From Micrococcales bacterium (lineage in GTDB: Bacteria > Actinomycetota > Actinomycetes > Actinomycetales > Microbacteriaceae): 51,014 bases of DNA. Made by a program: the position numbers and the translations under genes. Positions 9,192 through 19,391 of the stretch are shown here, in pieces. The stretch is taken from NCBI GenBank assembly GCA_024639965.1, contig JAHEGC010000007.1, forward strand, positions 1-51,014, in the 5' to 3' direction. The notes beneath the pieces were generated by a model that searched no databases, had not been told where the DNA came from, and saw only the letters and a list, made by a program, of their open reading frames with translations. Each line of letters begins with the position of its first letter. Positions within the stretch are counted from its first letter, which is position 1.

Positions 9192-9217
9192 GCGCGCCGA
9201 GACTTAGAATTGACTCG

Positions 9218-9544
9218 ATGAACGACGACGAGCTCGACGCCTACGACCGCGAGTCGGAACTTCAACTGTTCCGCGAATACCGCGACGTCGTCGGGCAGTT
9301 CTCGTATGTGGTCGAGACGGAACGGCGCTTCTACCTCGCCAACGAGGTCGACCAGGTTGTTCGCGAGGTCGGCAACGACTTCTTCTTCGAACTGACCCTC
9401 ACCGACGTCTGGGTCTGGGACGTCTATCGCGCGGATCGCTTCGTCAAGTCGGTCCGAATTCTCACCTTCAAAGACGTCAACGTCGAGGAGACGGGCAAGA
9501 AGGAGCTCAAGCTCCCACGCGACCTCGCCATCGGCGACAGCTAA
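9218..9544 (+). CDS. DUF2469 family protein
   Basis: A 108-residue acidic protein. The stretch LQLFREYRDVVGQFSYVVET followed by ERRFYLANEVD is the hallmark of the actinobacterial DUF2469 family (Rv2901c-like). Its function is unknown to me. The family sits after rnhB in many actinobacteria, as here. The ATG has no Shine-Dalgarno sequence; instead TAGAAT ends seven bases upstream, so the transcript may be leaderless. The frame extends upstream to 9083 but homology begins at 9218. Confidence 0.88.
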   Translation: MNDDELDAYDRESELQLFREYRDVVGQFSYVVETERRFYLANEVDQVVREVGNDFFFELTLTDVWVWDVYRADRFVKSVRILTFKDVNVEETGKKELKLPRDLAIGDS

Positions 9545-9634
9545 ACCCTCTCCCCAGCCCCCGCTCTGTGGGGGTTGTGCACCGCTTCGGGCGTGACGCC
9601 TATCCGGTTCGGTCGTCTCGACGAACCTAGATGC

Positions 9635-9994
9635 ATGGCACGCAAAGACGAACTGGGCGAGTGGGGTGAACGCGTCGCGGGGGAGTTTCTCGAAGCGAAC
9701 GGATACGTCATTCTCGATCGGCGATGGAGATGTGCACGAGGGGAAATCGACATCGTCGCCCGCTTTGGCACCACGGTGGCCGTCGTCGAGGTCAAAACGC
9801 GGCGGTCCGTTCGCTTCGGGCATCCCCTCGAGGCGGTCACTCCGGCGAAGTTCGCCAGACTGCGCGCCCTTGCCGGCGAGTGGTGCGTCGGCCACGACAC
9901 GGGCTCGCGCCAACTGCGCATTGACGCAATCGGCATTGTCGGTGACGGGAAATTTGTGGAGAGTCTTGACCACCGAATCGGAGTGTTCGCGTGA
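9635..9994 (+). CDS. yraN: UPF0102 (YraN) family endonuclease-like protein
   Basis: A 119-residue protein with the restriction-endonuclease-like fold of the YraN family. The motif GEIDIVARFGTTVAVVEVKTRR supplies the D-(x)n-ExK catalytic pattern. Its cellular role is not established, though it commonly neighbours comM and dprA. The ATG at 9635 is where homology begins; the open frame reaches back to 9575. A weak GC hairpin (AGCCCCC / GGGGGTT) lies in the gap before it. The stop overlaps the comM start (GTGA). Confidence 0.88.
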   Translation: MARKDELGEWGERVAGEFLEANGYVILDRRWRCARGEIDIVARFGTTVAVVEVKTRRSVRFGHPLEAVTPAKFARLRALAGEWCVGHDTGSRQLRIDAIGIVGDGKFVESLDHRIGVFA

Positions 9995-11505
9995 GCATCG
10001 GTCGCACTCGGTCCATCGCGCTGTCCGGTCTCGGAGGTCGGTTCGTCGACATCGAGGTCGACATCGCGGCGGGGCTCCCGGCACTGGTGCTCATCGGGTT
10101 GCCCGACACCTCACTGGGCGAGGCGAAAGATCGGGTGCGCAGTGCCATCACCAATTCGGGCTTCGCCATGCCGCCCACCCGCGTCACGGTCAACCTGTCG
10201 CCCGCCAGCGTTCCCAAGCAGGGGAGTGGCTTCGACCTCGCAATTGCGCTCGCCATTCTCGCGGGTACGGGTGCGGTACCCGCCGATTCCGTTGCCGGTT
10301 GTGTTCACCTCGGCGAACTCGCACTCGATGGCCGGCTGCGGCCCATCGCAGGGATTCTCCCGGCCGTGGTCGCGGCGCGCGACGCGGGTGCGACACGGGT
10401 GATGGTGCCGTGGGGGAACCGCGCTGAGGGCGAGCTGGTACCCGATGTCACCGTTATTGCGGTCGCGAGCCTCGCGGGAGCCGCGTGCGAACACGGTGCG
10501 AACGTGGTGGCCGGCGATGTCGATCCCATCGAGGCACCCGTTGAGCCCGGCGTCGTGTCGTCGAGCGTCGATCTCGCTGACATCGTGGGGCAACCCGACC
10601 TGGTCGATGCTCTCATCGTGGCGGCAGCCGGCGGGCACCACGTTCTCATGGTCGGACCGCCCGGCGCCGGCAAAACGATGCTCGCGGAACGCCTCGCCGC
10701 GATCCTTCCCGACCTCGACACCGACGACGCGGTCGATGTGACGAGCGTCGCCTCGCTCACGCGGGTGGCACACACATCGCGGCTCATCACACGACCGCCG
10801 TTCATCGCGCCGCACCACACCGCCACCTCGGTCGCGATGGTGGGAGGTGGCTCGGGGGTGATTCGACCGGGCGCAATTTCGCAAGCCCACGGCGGTGTGC
10901 TTTTCCTCGACGAAGCGCCCGAGTTCTCCTCGGCCGTTCTCGACGCATTACGCCAACCCCTCGAGTCGGGCGACATCGTTATTCACCGAGCGGCACAGAG
11001 CGCACGTTTCCCCGCTCGCATTCACCTCGTGCTCGCTGCGAACCCCTGTCCGTGTGGCCGTGCCGGTTCCGCCGATTCCACGTGCGAATGCACGCCCGAC
11101 AAGCGACGCCGTTATCTGGCACGTCTCTCCGGCCCGATTCGCGATCGAATCGACATGCGTCTCGCCGTCGAGCGTGTGTCGCGGGCGACGGTGTTCGATT
11201 CTGATTCGCCGCGGGTCACCACTACTGTCGCTCGCGAACGGGTCACCTCGGCGAGGGCCGCGGCCATCGAACGATGGGGTCGAACCCGACCCGACGCGAC
11301 AGAACTTCGCACGGGTCGCTTTCGCCTCGCTCCCGCGACGGTTCGCGCAATTGATGCCGCGCTGGATCGCGGAGCAATCACGATGCGTGGGTACGACCGC
11401 ATAATCCGAATCGCCTGGACTCTCGCCGACTGTGCGGGCACCACGACCCCCACGCCCGAACACGTCGGTCGTGCGTATTTCCTCAGACAAGGAGTTGCCT
11501 CATGA
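9991..11505 (+). CDS. comM: ComM/YifB-type AAA+ ATPase
   Basis: A 504-residue magnesium-chelatase-like AAA+ protein. In Vibrio and other naturally transformable bacteria ComM is a helicase that drives branch migration during DNA integration. An N-terminal Lon-type fold (residues 1-170) is followed by Walker A GPPGAGKT at 222-229, Walker B GVLFLDEAPEF, and the cysteine-rich NPCPCGRAGSADSTCEC segment. It is coupled to yraN (4-base overlap) and dprA (ATGA overlap), forming a yraN-comM-dprA unit. Confidence 0.94.
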   Translation: MSIGRTRSIALSGLGGRFVDIEVDIAAGLPALVLIGLPDTSLGEAKDRVRSAITNSGFAMPPTRVTVNLSPASVPKQGSGFDLAIALAILAGTGAVPADSVAGCVHLGELALDGRLRPIAGILPAVVAARDAGATRVMVPWGNRAEGELVPDVTVIAVASLAGAACEHGANVVAGDVDPIEAPVEPGVVSSSVDLADIVGQPDLVDALIVAAAGGHHVLMVGPPGAGKTMLAERLAAILPDLDTDDAVDVTSVASLTRVAHTSRLITRPPFIAPHHTATSVAMVGGGSGVIRPGAISQAHGGVLFLDEAPEFSSAVLDALRQPLESGDIVIHRAAQSARFPARIHLVLAANPCPCGRAGSADSTCECTPDKRRRYLARLSGPIRDRIDMRLAVERVSRATVFDSDSPRVTTTVARERVTSARAAAIERWGRTRPDATELRTGRFRLAPATVRAIDAALDRGAITMRGYDRIIRIAWTLADCAGTTTPTPEHVGRAYFLRQGVAS

Positions 11506-12698
11506 CGACGGTGTGGAACCTCGATGCCGCGGGTATCGACCGAGCGATGACGCCACTCCGACCCGACGGGGACGCCACCGATCGCCGAAACGCCTTTGCC
11601 TCGGCGGCGTGGAGCTTCCTCGTCGAACCCGGCGATCGAATTGCCGGCGCACTCGTGCGCGAGCGAGGTGCGGCGGACGCACTGGAGGCGATTCTCGGTC
11701 GACCAGCGGCGTCGACACTGGCGACGATCGACGTGTCGGCCAGTGAAATGGCCGAGGCGCTCGCCCGGTGGGAGCCGCGCCTTGATTCCGCGGCGTTCTT
11801 TCGGGCGCTGGCAACCGCCGCGTCGATTGACGCGAACCTCGTCATTCCTCGGGATGAGGTCTGGCCGAACGGCCTCCTCGATCTGCGCGATCACGCCCCT
11901 CACGTTTTGTGGTGTCGCGGATCAATTGGCGCGCTGCCCTCGACCGAACGCGCCGTTGCCGTGGTTGGCGCGCGTGCCTCGACCGGCTACGGGGAACACG
12001 TCGCAATGGACTTCGCCGCCGGGTTCTCCTCCCGCGGATACACGGTGGTGTCGGGCGGTGCCTACGGAATTGACGGTATGGCGCATCGCGCAACCCTCGC
12101 GTGTGGCGGAACGACGGTTGCGGTACTCGCGGGCGGGGTCGACCAGCTGTACCCCTCGGGTCACGAAGAACTGCTCCGTCGCATCATGGCGGCCGGCGTG
12201 GTGCTCAGCGAGGTGAGCCCGGGCGGCGCTCCGACTCGCTGGCGGTTCCTTCAACGCAACCGCCTCATCGCCGCGATGGCGGGTGTCACGGTGGTTGTCG
12301 AGGCAGGTTATCGAAGTGGATCGCTCAACACGGCGACCCACGCGCGCGACCTCGACCGGCCGGTCGCGGTCGTGCCCGGCCCCATCACCAGCGGGGCTAG
12401 CGCGGGGTGCCACCGCCTGCTGCGCACCAACCCGGCGGCCACCCTCGTCACCACGGTGGCGGAGGCACTCGAGTTGCTCGGAGAAGTCGCGAACGCGGAG
12501 GGCGGATTGCCCGCCGACAATCCCGACGCGATTCGGGTGCTGGATGCACTGTCGTCGTCGAGAACTCGATCGGTCACCGAAATCGCATCCCGGAGCGGGC
12601 TCGCGGCGACGACGGTGAGTGCCGTGCTCGGGACGCTCGCTCTCGACGGTCGGGTCGAATCGACGGAGGGCGGCTGGCGACGAATCGATTCGCGGTAA
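11502..12698 (+). CDS. dprA: DNA-processing protein DprA
   Basis: A 398-residue DprA/Smf protein that binds incoming single-stranded DNA and loads RecA. The Rossmann-like domain contains VAVVGARASTGYGEHVA, VSGGAYGIDGMAHRATL, LAGGVDQLYP and the RNRLIAAMAG signature. A C-terminal winged-helix domain covers about residues 335-398. The N-terminal 120 residues are less conserved. The start overlaps the comM stop by four bases. comM plus dprA alone does not prove natural competence, since non-competent actinobacteria keep both. Confidence 0.95.
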   Translation: MTTVWNLDAAGIDRAMTPLRPDGDATDRRNAFASAAWSFLVEPGDRIAGALVRERGAADALEAILGRPAASTLATIDVSASEMAEALARWEPRLDSAAFFRALATAASIDANLVIPRDEVWPNGLLDLRDHAPHVLWCRGSIGALPSTERAVAVVGARASTGYGEHVAMDFAAGFSSRGYTVVSGGAYGIDGMAHRATLACGGTTVAVLAGGVDQLYPSGHEELLRRIMAAGVVLSEVSPGGAPTRWRFLQRNRLIAAMAGVTVVVEAGYRSGSLNTATHARDLDRPVAVVPGPITSGASAGCHRLLRTNPAATLVTTVAEALELLGEVANAEGGLPADNPDAIRVLDALSSSRTRSVTEIASRSGLAATTVSAVLGTLALDGRVESTEGGWRRIDSR

Positions 12699-12707
12699 TC
12701 TTCGAGA

Positions 12708-13637
12708 GTGCTCGAACTCACGCCGCGACCCACGCACGTCATCGCGCACATTTCCGACACGCACCTTCTGGGTGGCTCGCGCAAGCTGTTCACCTCGATC
12801 GAAGCGACCCGCAACCTCGAACGCCTCCTCACACGAATGACGGCGAGTGACGTTACTCCCGATGTGCTGGTGTTCACGGGCGATCTCGCTGACATCGCCG
12901 AGCCCGAGGCCTACCAGCGACTGAAGGGCGCGGTCGAGCCCGTCGCCCGCGATCTCGGCGCCGAAATCGTGTGGGTCATGGGCAATCACGACGAGCGTGA
13001 AGCGTATTCGCGCGAGCTTTTCGGGGCCGAAACCGATCAACCGCAGGATCGGGTCTATGACATCAAGGGTCTTCGTGTCATCGCACTCGATACGAGCGTT
13101 CCCGGTTACCACCACGGCGAACTCGCCGACTCCCAACTCGACTGGCTCGCGCACGAACTCTCGACACCCGCCGAACACGGCACTGTCCTCGCGCTCCACC
13201 ACCCGCCGCTTCGATCGCCCAACGATCTCATGCGGCTCATCGAACTCGATGGGCTGGAACGCCTCGAGACGGTGGTGCGCGGATCGGATGTTCGCACGAT
13301 TCTCGGCGGCCACCTTCACTATTCGACCTTCGGCACGTTCGCCGGAATCCCCGTGGCCGTGGCGAGTGCGACCTGTTACACCGTCGACATCGGAATGAGT
13401 CGGGATTTGCTGCTCTCGGCGGTCGATGGCGGCCAATCGATCCAACTCGTTCACGTCTACGACGACACAGTCGTCCACAGCATCATCCCGATTGAGGATT
13501 ACCCGCAGGTGGCGGCGTACCCCGCTTCACTGCGCGCGATGGCCGCGACGATGACGATGGAACAGATCAAAGAGATGGTTTCCAGTAAGGATTCCGAATT
13601 CAATAAGGCCGAACGCGAGCAGTCGGCCGACCTCTGA
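12708..13637 (+). CDS. Metallophosphoesterase (CpdA/Icc-like)
   Basis: A 309-residue calcineurin-like phosphoesterase. All metal-site motifs are present: HISDTHL (D17, H19), FTGDLAD, VMGNHDER, LHHPP and GGHLHYS. It resembles the CpdA cyclic-nucleotide phosphodiesterase group, but substrate specificity is not readable; members also hydrolyse other phosphodiesters. The GTG start lies nine bases after dprA. TAATCT, which includes the dprA stop, ends six bases before it, so a leaderless transcript is possible. Confidence 0.88.
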   Translation: MLELTPRPTHVIAHISDTHLLGGSRKLFTSIEATRNLERLLTRMTASDVTPDVLVFTGDLADIAEPEAYQRLKGAVEPVARDLGAEIVWVMGNHDEREAYSRELFGAETDQPQDRVYDIKGLRVIALDTSVPGYHHGELADSQLDWLAHELSTPAEHGTVLALHHPPLRSPNDLMRLIELDGLERLETVVRGSDVRTILGGHLHYSTFGTFAGIPVAVASATCYTVDIGMSRDLLLSAVDGGQSIQLVHVYDDTVVHSIIPIEDYPQVAAYPASLRAMAATMTMEQIKEMVSSKDSEFNKAEREQSADL

Positions 13638-13726
13638 GCCGACCACCTTTGAGATGTCGCGACCGCGCGACGACTATTCTGAAGGGAAGCGCGTGGCATG
13701 AAGCCACCCTTCGAAACGGAGTTCTG

Positions 13727-15859
13727 GTGTTCCTCGACAAGACTTATCGATTCTGGTCCGCCCTCATCGCGATGACTCTCGCCACGATCCTCGCGGGTGG
13801 CCTTCTCGCCATCACGGGACAACGTTCGGCCGAGACCGCACCGGAGTCGGGTGCGCCCACGGCGTCGGAGTCGGCCAAGGTTGCCCGACTGGTCGATGCG
13901 TTCCCCGCAGGCACGGGTACGTCGATGTTTGTTGTCTTCACCAGCGAGAGCGATCTCACCGACGAACAACTCGCAACAATCAACGACAACGTCGCGAAAA
14001 TCTACGACACGCAAACCGACCTCACGGTGGCTCCGCCCGCACTCGTGTCGGACGATGGCACGACAGCCGCGGCGATTGTTCCGCTCGAAAAGACGAGCGT
14101 GGTCGACGATCAAGAGGCGCGATACGACACCATCAACACCGCCGCGCAGGCCGGCCTGACCGGTGTCACGGTGTATCTCAGCGGTCCCGAAGGTTTCGCC
14201 ATCGACATCGCGAACGTGTTCGCCGGAGCCGACATCACACTGCTCATTGTTACCGCGAGCGTCGTCATCCTGCTTCTGCTCATCACCTACCGTTCACCGA
14301 TTCTCTGGATCGTGCCGCTTCTCGTCGTGGGCATGGCCGACGCGCTGGCCGGTGGAATGGCACGCAAGGCCGCCGAAATGCTCGGCGGGCAGCTCGATGC
14401 GTCGACCACGGGAATTCTCTCCGTGCTCGTGTTCGGTGCGGGCACGAACTACGCGTTGCTCATCATTTCGCGATACCGCGAAGAACTCATCAAACTCGAG
14501 AGCCGAGCCGCCGCGATGGCGAAAGCCGTCCGCGGCACTGGTCCGGCGATTCTCGCCTCGGGTGGAACCGTGCTCATCGTCATGGCCGTGTTGCTTTTCG
14601 CTCACCTCGATTCCAGTCGTGCGCTCGGTCTTGCCGGTGTGGTCGGCATTGCCGTCGCGATGATCTCAGGGCTCATCGTGTTGCCGTTCGCTCTCGTCAT
14701 TTGGCCGCGCTGGATCTTCTGGCCGCTCACACCGAAATTCGGTGTCGCCCCGAAACGCGAAAGCCTCTGGGCCCGCGCGGGCAAGACCATTTCCCGTCGT
14801 CCCGTGTGGTTCAGCATCGGCTCGGCGGCGCTCGCCATCGGCCTCGCTCTTCCGGCGCTCGGCGTGCAGAGCGGTCTCACCCAGAACGAGCGATTCCTCG
14901 ACAAGCCGAACGCCGTCAAGGGCATCGAACTCCTCACCGATAAGTTCGAACAATTCCAGGGAACACCGGTCACCGTCATGGTGCGTGAGGACGACCTCGA
15001 TGTCGTGCAGTCGTACCTCGCTGACCGCGGCGATCTCGTCGAGGTTGTCGTGCCGCCCGCACCGCCTCAGTTCGACGAATTCGGTGTTCCGATTCCAGTC
15101 CCGGAACCCGAGCCGACGTATTCAGAGGTCAAGGGAACTGCGGGCAATTGGGTCTATCTCACCGCGACCCTCGACACCGATTCCGAATCGGAGGCCGCAC
15201 GAAGCGCAATCCTGGAGATGCGAGACGACCTCGATGGAATCGGATCGGGTGATTCGCTCGTCGGCGGAAGCGACGCCCAGATCCTCGACACGCGAACGGC
15301 GATTTCGGCGGACGAGGGACTCATCTTCCCCAGCGTTCTCGCCGTCGTCCTCATCGTGCTGATCCTCGTCTTGCGAGCGCTCATCGCGCCCCTGTTGCTG
15401 CTCGCAACCGTGGTCGCGTCCTATTTCGCCGCAGTCGGCACCTCGTGGTTGCTGTTCGAGACGATCTGGGGTTTCCCCGCGCTCGATTCGAACGTGTTCG
15501 TGTTGTCGTTCCTCTTCCTCGTGGCGTTGGGCATCGACTACAACATGTTCCTCATGACCCGTGTCAAAGAGGAATCCGAAGTTCTCGTCGACGGCAAACC
15601 CGCGGGAATCGTTCGAGGAATGGTCGCGGCGCTCGGTGCGACCGGTGGCGTCATCACGAGTGCGGGAATTCTGCTCGCCGCGGTGTTCGCGGTTCTCGGC
15701 GTTCTCCCACTCATCACCCTCACCCAGATCGGTGTCATCGTCTGCGTCGGCGTTCTCCTCGACACGCTCCTCGTCCGAACGGTCGTCGTACCGTCACTGA
15801 CCTTCATGGTGGGCGAACGCATGTGGTGGCCGCGCAAACAACGCGTGTCCACCCGCTGA
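13727..15859 (+). CDS. MMPL/RND-family membrane transporter
   Basis: A 710-residue exporter with two halves, each with one transmembrane helix, an extracytoplasmic domain, then five helices. The first helix is at residues about 8-28; the loops are at about 30-175 and 380-545. The middle contains [18 protein letters not shown] and the second half [16 protein letters not shown], the paired MMPL signatures with acidic or polar intramembrane residues. MMPL proteins move lipids or drugs using the proton gradient; the cargo is unknown here. The GTG at 13727 is chosen for GGAG five bases upstream; the frame is open from 13649. Confidence 0.9.
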   Translation: MFLDKTYRFWSALIAMTLATILAGGLLAITGQRSAETAPESGAPTASESAKVARLVDAFPAGTGTSMFVVFTSESDLTDEQLATINDNVAKIYDTQTDLTVAPPALVSDDGTTAAAIVPLEKTSVVDDQEARYDTINTAAQAGLTGVTVYLSGPEGFAIDIANVFAGADITLLIVTASVVILLLLITYRSPILWIVPLLVVGMADALAGGMARKAAEMLGGQLDASTTGILSVLVFGAGTNYALLIISRYREELIKLESRAAAMAKAVRGTGPAILASGGTVLIVMAVLLFAHLDSSRALGLAGVVGIAVAMISGLIVLPFALVIWPRWIFWPLTPKFGVAPKRESLWARAGKTISRRPVWFSIGSAALAIGLALPALGVQSGLTQNERFLDKPNAVKGIELLTDKFEQFQGTPVTVMVREDDLDVVQSYLADRGDLVEVVVPPAPPQFDEFGVPIPVPEPEPTYSEVKGTAGNWVYLTATLDTDSESEAARSAILEMRDDLDGIGSGDSLVGGSDAQILDTRTAISADEGLIFPSVLAVVLIVLILVLRALIAPLLLLATVVASYFAAVGTSWLLFETIWGFPALDSNVFVLSFLFLVALGIDYNMFLMTRVKEESEVLVDGKPAGIVRGMVAALGATGGVITSAGILLAAVFAVLGVLPLITLTQIGVIVCVGVLLDTLLVRTVVVPSLTFMVGERMWWPRKQRVSTR

Positions 15860-15888
15860 AAGGCGCCGCGGCGCGCACACTGGAAGAT

Positions 15889-16791
15889 GTGAGAGTCGAC
15901 CAGTCCGTTGCCGCATACCTCCGCGATGCGGAGGTGCGGTCGATGAGCGTGCACACGCTCCGTGCCTATCGCGGTGACCTCGACCTTTTCGTCAATGCAC
16001 TGCCGTCCGCCGAAGCGACCGACCTCGCCGGCATCACCCTGGAGCACTGCCGAGCGTGGGTGTGGGGAATGTCCACTGCGGGAACCTCGGCGCGAACAAT
16101 TGCGCGTCGCGTCTCGGCGGTCAAATCGTTTTTCCGATGGGCGCACGCGCGCGGCGATGTCGCCGCCGACGTCAGTCACCGGCTCGTCGCACCGAAACTC
16201 CCCGCACACCTGCCCCGTGTGGTTTCGGCGAGCGTCATGACCGACGTGCTCGAAACCCTCGAATCGCGAGCGAACGAAGGTGATCCGATCGCGATTCGCG
16301 ACCTGGCGATTTGGGAACTCCTGTATGCCTCGGCAATTCGCGTCTCCGAGCTCGTCGGAATCAGCCTCGACGACATCGACTGGCGTGACGACACCGTGCG
16401 CGTCTTTGGTAAGGGTGCAAAAGAACGAATCGTGCCGTTCGGTGGCCCCGCACATCGAGCGCTCGAGCGGTGGCGTGATGACGCACGAACGACCCTCGCG
16501 ATCAGCCCACTGGAACGTCGCTTGTTCGTTGGCGCTCGCGGCAAACCCCTCACCACCCGAACCGTCTATCGCGTTGTCTCCGACATCATCGGCGAGATGC
16601 CTGGTGCCGGACCGAAGGGGCCGCACACCCTCCGCCACAGCGCGGCGACGCACCTGCTCGACGGCGGGGCCGATTTGCGCTCGGTACAGGAAATTCTCGG
16701 CCACGCGAGCGTCGGCACTACCCAGATTTACACGCACGTCTCGGCGGAACGACTCAAGGCCGCCTACGAGACCGCTCACCCACGGGCCTGA
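15889..16791 (+). CDS. xerC: Tyrosine recombinase XerC
   Basis: A 300-residue Xer recombinase. The full catalytic set is present: R151 (SAIRVSEL), K175 (GKGAKER), H246 and R249 ([10 protein letters not shown]), H272 (LGHAS) and nucleophile Y281 (TQIYTHV). The N-terminal SAM-like domain spans residues 1-95. With XerD it resolves chromosome dimers at dif. The XerC assignment rests on position (dprA to rpsB); sequence alone would also allow XerD. The GTG at 15889 is preceded by CACACT seven bases upstream. Its TGA abuts the stop of the opposite-strand gene. Confidence 0.92.
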   Translation: MRVDQSVAAYLRDAEVRSMSVHTLRAYRGDLDLFVNALPSAEATDLAGITLEHCRAWVWGMSTAGTSARTIARRVSAVKSFFRWAHARGDVAADVSHRLVAPKLPAHLPRVVSASVMTDVLETLESRANEGDPIAIRDLAIWELLYASAIRVSELVGISLDDIDWRDDTVRVFGKGAKERIVPFGGPAHRALERWRDDARTTLAISPLERRLFVGARGKPLTTRTVYRVVSDIIGEMPGAGPKGPHTLRHSAATHLLDGGADLRSVQEILGHASVGTTQIYTHVSAERLKAAYETAHPRA

Positions 16792-17301
16792 TCACCACGA
16801 GATCAGCCGAGAGTCGTAGATAACGACTCGGGGTTGCTCGGGCAACAGCGTCAGCGGGTCGATGTATGCACCGTGAAGTCGAACGCCGAAGTGAAGTGCG
16901 GTTCCGCCGTCGTGGCCCGAACGCAGGAACCCGATCGCGTCGTTCGTCTCGACAAGGTCGCCCTGGATCACAGCGGGTTCGAGCGGTTCGAGCGTGATGT
17001 CCTCGTCATAGGGCGTGGAGATGACCACGACACCACGACCCGCCACGTCACCGACGAACGTGACGACGCCTGCCACCGGAGAGCGCACCGCCGCTCCGAC
17101 GCCCGCCGCGATGTCGATTCCGCGATGCCCGGCACCCCAGGCGCTCGCGGGTCGTTCAAACCCGTGGCTGACCGCGCCGACGAGAGGCCATCGCCACCGA
17201 TCCGTCGCCTCACTGCGACCGGCGACCAACGCCACGAGAACGAGTGCGAGCACGGCGAAAACGGGTGGAGGAAATCGACGAATGGCGGTCACGTCAATCA
17301 C
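16792..17301 (-). CDS. Exported M23 (LytM-like) protein, incomplete active site
   Basis: A 169-residue protein with an N-terminal hydrophobic segment (residues 12-29, PPVFAVLALVLVALVAG) and then an M23/LytM domain. The HxxxD zinc motif is intact (H59-x3-D63, GHRGIDIAAG) but the HxH motif reads A135-L136-H137 (TALHFGV), missing the first histidine. Zinc may still bind; endopeptidase activity is doubtful. Degenerate LytM proteins such as EnvC act as amidase activators. The location beside rpsB matches Rv2891. The GTG start follows GGGA; in-frame sequence further upstream is not protein-like. Confidence 0.82.
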   Translation of the reverse strand: MIDVTAIRRFPPPVFAVLALVLVALVAGRSEATDRWRWPLVGAVSHGFERPASAWGAGHRGIDIAAGVGAAVRSPVAGVVTFVGDVAGRGVVVISTPYDEDITLEPLEPAVIQGDLVETNDAIGFLRSGHDGGTALHFGVRLHGAYIDPLTLLPEQPRVVIYDSRLISW

Positions 17302-17359
17302 GGTCCCATGTGAGTTCGCTTCGCGGTGTGCGAGCGCACGATTCGGGGGAGAACCACCG

Positions 17360-17389
17360 TTCGCTGGGCCGGTGGACAACCTGTACACT
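17360..17389 (+). promoter_or_regulatory. Putative rpsB-tsf promoter
   Basis: TACACT at 17384-17389 with TTCGCT 18 bases upstream (17360-17365); the -35 is weak but resembles that proposed for rpsP. The predicted leader is about 130 bases. The rest of the 228-base divergent gap (17302-17529) shows nothing else recognisable. Confidence 0.35.
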
Positions 17390-17529
17390 GGAGGGACGTC
17401 CATTTCGGTGGGCGAATTCGCGTGTTCACGCAGTTTCGGCGCCATTGGTCCCCATGGGGAGGAACCGAACGGAACACCAGGGCCACGGCAACCGCCACGG
17501 CAGAAAACCACAACACAAAGGAGACGGCA

Positions 17530-18429
17530 ATGGCCGTTGTAACCATTCGCCAGCTGCTCGACAGCGGCGTTCACTTCGGACACCAGACGCAGCGTTGGAA
17601 CCCCAAGGTGAAGCGCTTCATCCTCACCGAGCGTTCGGGTATCCACATCATCGACCTCCAGCAGTCGCTCGCTCACATTGACAGCGCCTACGAGTTCGTT
17701 CGTGAGACCGTCGCGCGTGGCGGCACGATTCTCTTCGTCGGTACGAAGAAGCAGGCTCAGGAGACCATTGCGTCGGAGGCCGGCCGTGTCGGTCAGCCCT
17801 ACGTCAACCAGCGCTGGCTCGGCGGACTCCTCACCAACTTCCAGACGGTCCTCGGCCGTCTCGAGCGCATGAAGGAACTGGAGCAGGTCGACTTCGACGA
17901 CACCACCAAGGGCTTCACCAAGAAGGAACTCCTCATGAAGCGCCGCGAGCTCGAGAAGCTCCACAAGTCGCTCGGCGGAATCCGTAACCTCACCAAGACC
18001 CCGAGCGCCATCTGGGTCGTCGACGCCAAGCGGGAGCACCTCGCGATGAGCGAAGCGGCGAAGCTGGGCATCCCCGTTGTCGGAATCCTCGACACGAACG
18101 CCGACCCCGACGAGATTCAGTTCCCGATCCCCGGTAACGATGACGCCATCCGCTCGGTGGGACTCCTCACCCGCGTGATCGCTGACGCCGTTGCCGAGGG
18201 GCTCGTCATCCGTCACGACAAGCCCGCCGCGGCCGGAAACGTTTCCGCGGTCGAGCCCCTTGCCGACTGGGAGCGTGAGCTTCTCGGTGATGTTGCCGAT
18301 GTCGCTGCCGAGGCACCCGCTGCTGAAGCACCCGCAGCCGAGGCTGAGGTCGTTGCCGAGCCCGTCGTCGCTGAGGCTGCCGCCGAGACCGTCGATGCAC
18401 CCGCAGCCGACGCACCCGCGGCCGAGTAA
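17530..18429 (+). CDS. rpsB: 30S ribosomal protein S2 with acidic Ala-rich tail
   Basis: A 299-residue S2. Diagnostic stretches: [46 protein letters not shown] and [16 protein letters not shown]. From about residue 257 a tail of alternating Ala, Glu, Pro and Val extends the protein, similar in composition to the S16 tail. The ATG at 17530 has GGAG upstream; the open frame back to 17326 is non-coding leader. tsf follows 39 bases later, so rpsB and tsf are probably cotranscribed. Confidence 0.97.
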   Translation: MAVVTIRQLLDSGVHFGHQTQRWNPKVKRFILTERSGIHIIDLQQSLAHIDSAYEFVRETVARGGTILFVGTKKQAQETIASEAGRVGQPYVNQRWLGGLLTNFQTVLGRLERMKELEQVDFDDTTKGFTKKELLMKRRELEKLHKSLGGIRNLTKTPSAIWVVDAKREHLAMSEAAKLGIPVVGILDTNADPDEIQFPIPGNDDAIRSVGLLTRVIADAVAEGLVIRHDKPAAAGNVSAVEPLADWERELLGDVADVAAEAPAAEAPAAEAEVVAEPVVAEAAAETVDAPAADAPAAE

Positions 18430-18468
18430 TTCCCTTTATCGATTCACTGACTGACAGAAAGCACAACC

Positions 18469-19296
18469 ATGGCTGATTTTTCGTTGGATGACGTCAAGAC
18501 CCTTCGTGAGCGTCTCGGCACCGGAATGGTCGACACCAAGAACGCACTCGTTGAGGCGGGTGGCGACATGGAGAAAGCCGTTGAGATTCTTCGACTCAAA
18601 GGCGCCAAGGGCAACGCAAAGCGTGCCGACCGCTCCACGAGTGAAGGCCTCGTCGCCGCGAAGGAGACCGCGAACGCGGTCTACCTGATCGAACTCGCCT
18701 GCGAGACCGACTTCGTTGCGAAGAACGAGAAGTTCATCGCACTCGCCGACGTCATCATCGAGGCCGTTGCGGCCGCCGGTGCGGACTCGGTGGATGCCGC
18801 CCTCGCTGCGAAGGTTGACGGCCAGACCGTTGCCGAGCGCATCGCGGACGACGCCGCCATCATTGGCGAGAAGGTCGAACTTCGTCGCATCGCCAAGATC
18901 GACGGTTCGCAGTTCGCTGTTTACCTTCACCGCACCAGTAAGGATCTGCCCCCGCAGGTCGGTGTTGTTGTGGCCTACGAGGGTAAGGACGAAGAGACCG
19001 CGCGTGCCATCGCACAGCACATTTCGTTCGCTGACCCCCAGTACCTCAGCAAGGACGAGGTCCCCGCGGACGCCGTCGAAGCCGAGCGTCGCATCGTCGA
19101 GGAGATTTCGCGTGGCGAGGGCAAGCCCGAGGCCGCCCTTCCCAAGATCGTCGAAGGCCGCCTTGGCGCCTTCTTCAAGCAGGTCGCTCTTCTCGAGCAG
19201 GACTACGCGCGTGATAACAAGCTCACGATCACGCAGGTTCTCGCTCAGGCCGGACTCACCGTTTCGGGCTTCGCCCGGTTCAAGGTCGGCGCTTAG
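18469..19296 (+). CDS. tsf: Translation elongation factor Ts
   Basis: A 275-residue nucleotide-exchange factor for EF-Tu. The N-terminal UBA-like domain contains [20 protein letters not shown]; the core has the EF-Tu-contacting [10 protein letters not shown] (residues about 82-91). Two dimerisation subdomains follow and length is normal. It is preceded by rpsB and followed by a strong terminator, so the rpsB-tsf transcript ends here. Confidence 0.97.
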   Translation: MADFSLDDVKTLRERLGTGMVDTKNALVEAGGDMEKAVEILRLKGAKGNAKRADRSTSEGLVAAKETANAVYLIELACETDFVAKNEKFIALADVIIEAVAAAGADSVDAALAAKVDGQTVAERIADDAAIIGEKVELRRIAKIDGSQFAVYLHRTSKDLPPQVGVVVAYEGKDEETARAIAQHISFADPQYLSKDEVPADAVEAERRIVEEISRGEGKPEAALPKIVEGRLGAFFKQVALLEQDYARDNKLTITQVLAQAGLTVSGFARFKVGA

Positions 19297-19307
19297 TCTC
19301 ATTCGTT

Positions 19308-19350
19308 GACGGGAGGTTCGCCACTTCGGCGAGCCTCCCGTCTCCTTTTC
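19308..19350 (+). terminator. Rho-independent terminator after tsf
   Basis: A 15-bp stem (GACGGGAGGTTCGCC with GGCGAGCCTCCCGTC, one G-T pair) with a five-base loop, followed by TCCTTTTC. It is the strongest terminator in the window. Confidence 0.9.
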
Positions 19351-19391
19351 CCCCGACACTCGGTACGCTGGAATACGAAAGAGAGGGTCCG

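Noticed and set aside
9545-9634. Terminator between the DUF2469 gene and yraN
   Set aside because: The AGCCCCC/GGGGGTT stem has a seven-base loop and no T-run after it.
9991-12698. Evidence for a natural competence locus
   Set aside because: comM and dprA are conserved in non-competent actinobacteria, and no pilus or comEA/comEC genes are in the window.
17302-18216. Long minus-strand frame continuous with the M23 gene
   Set aside because: It is the antisense shadow of rpsB and its leader; a signal segment and RBS support a start at 17301.
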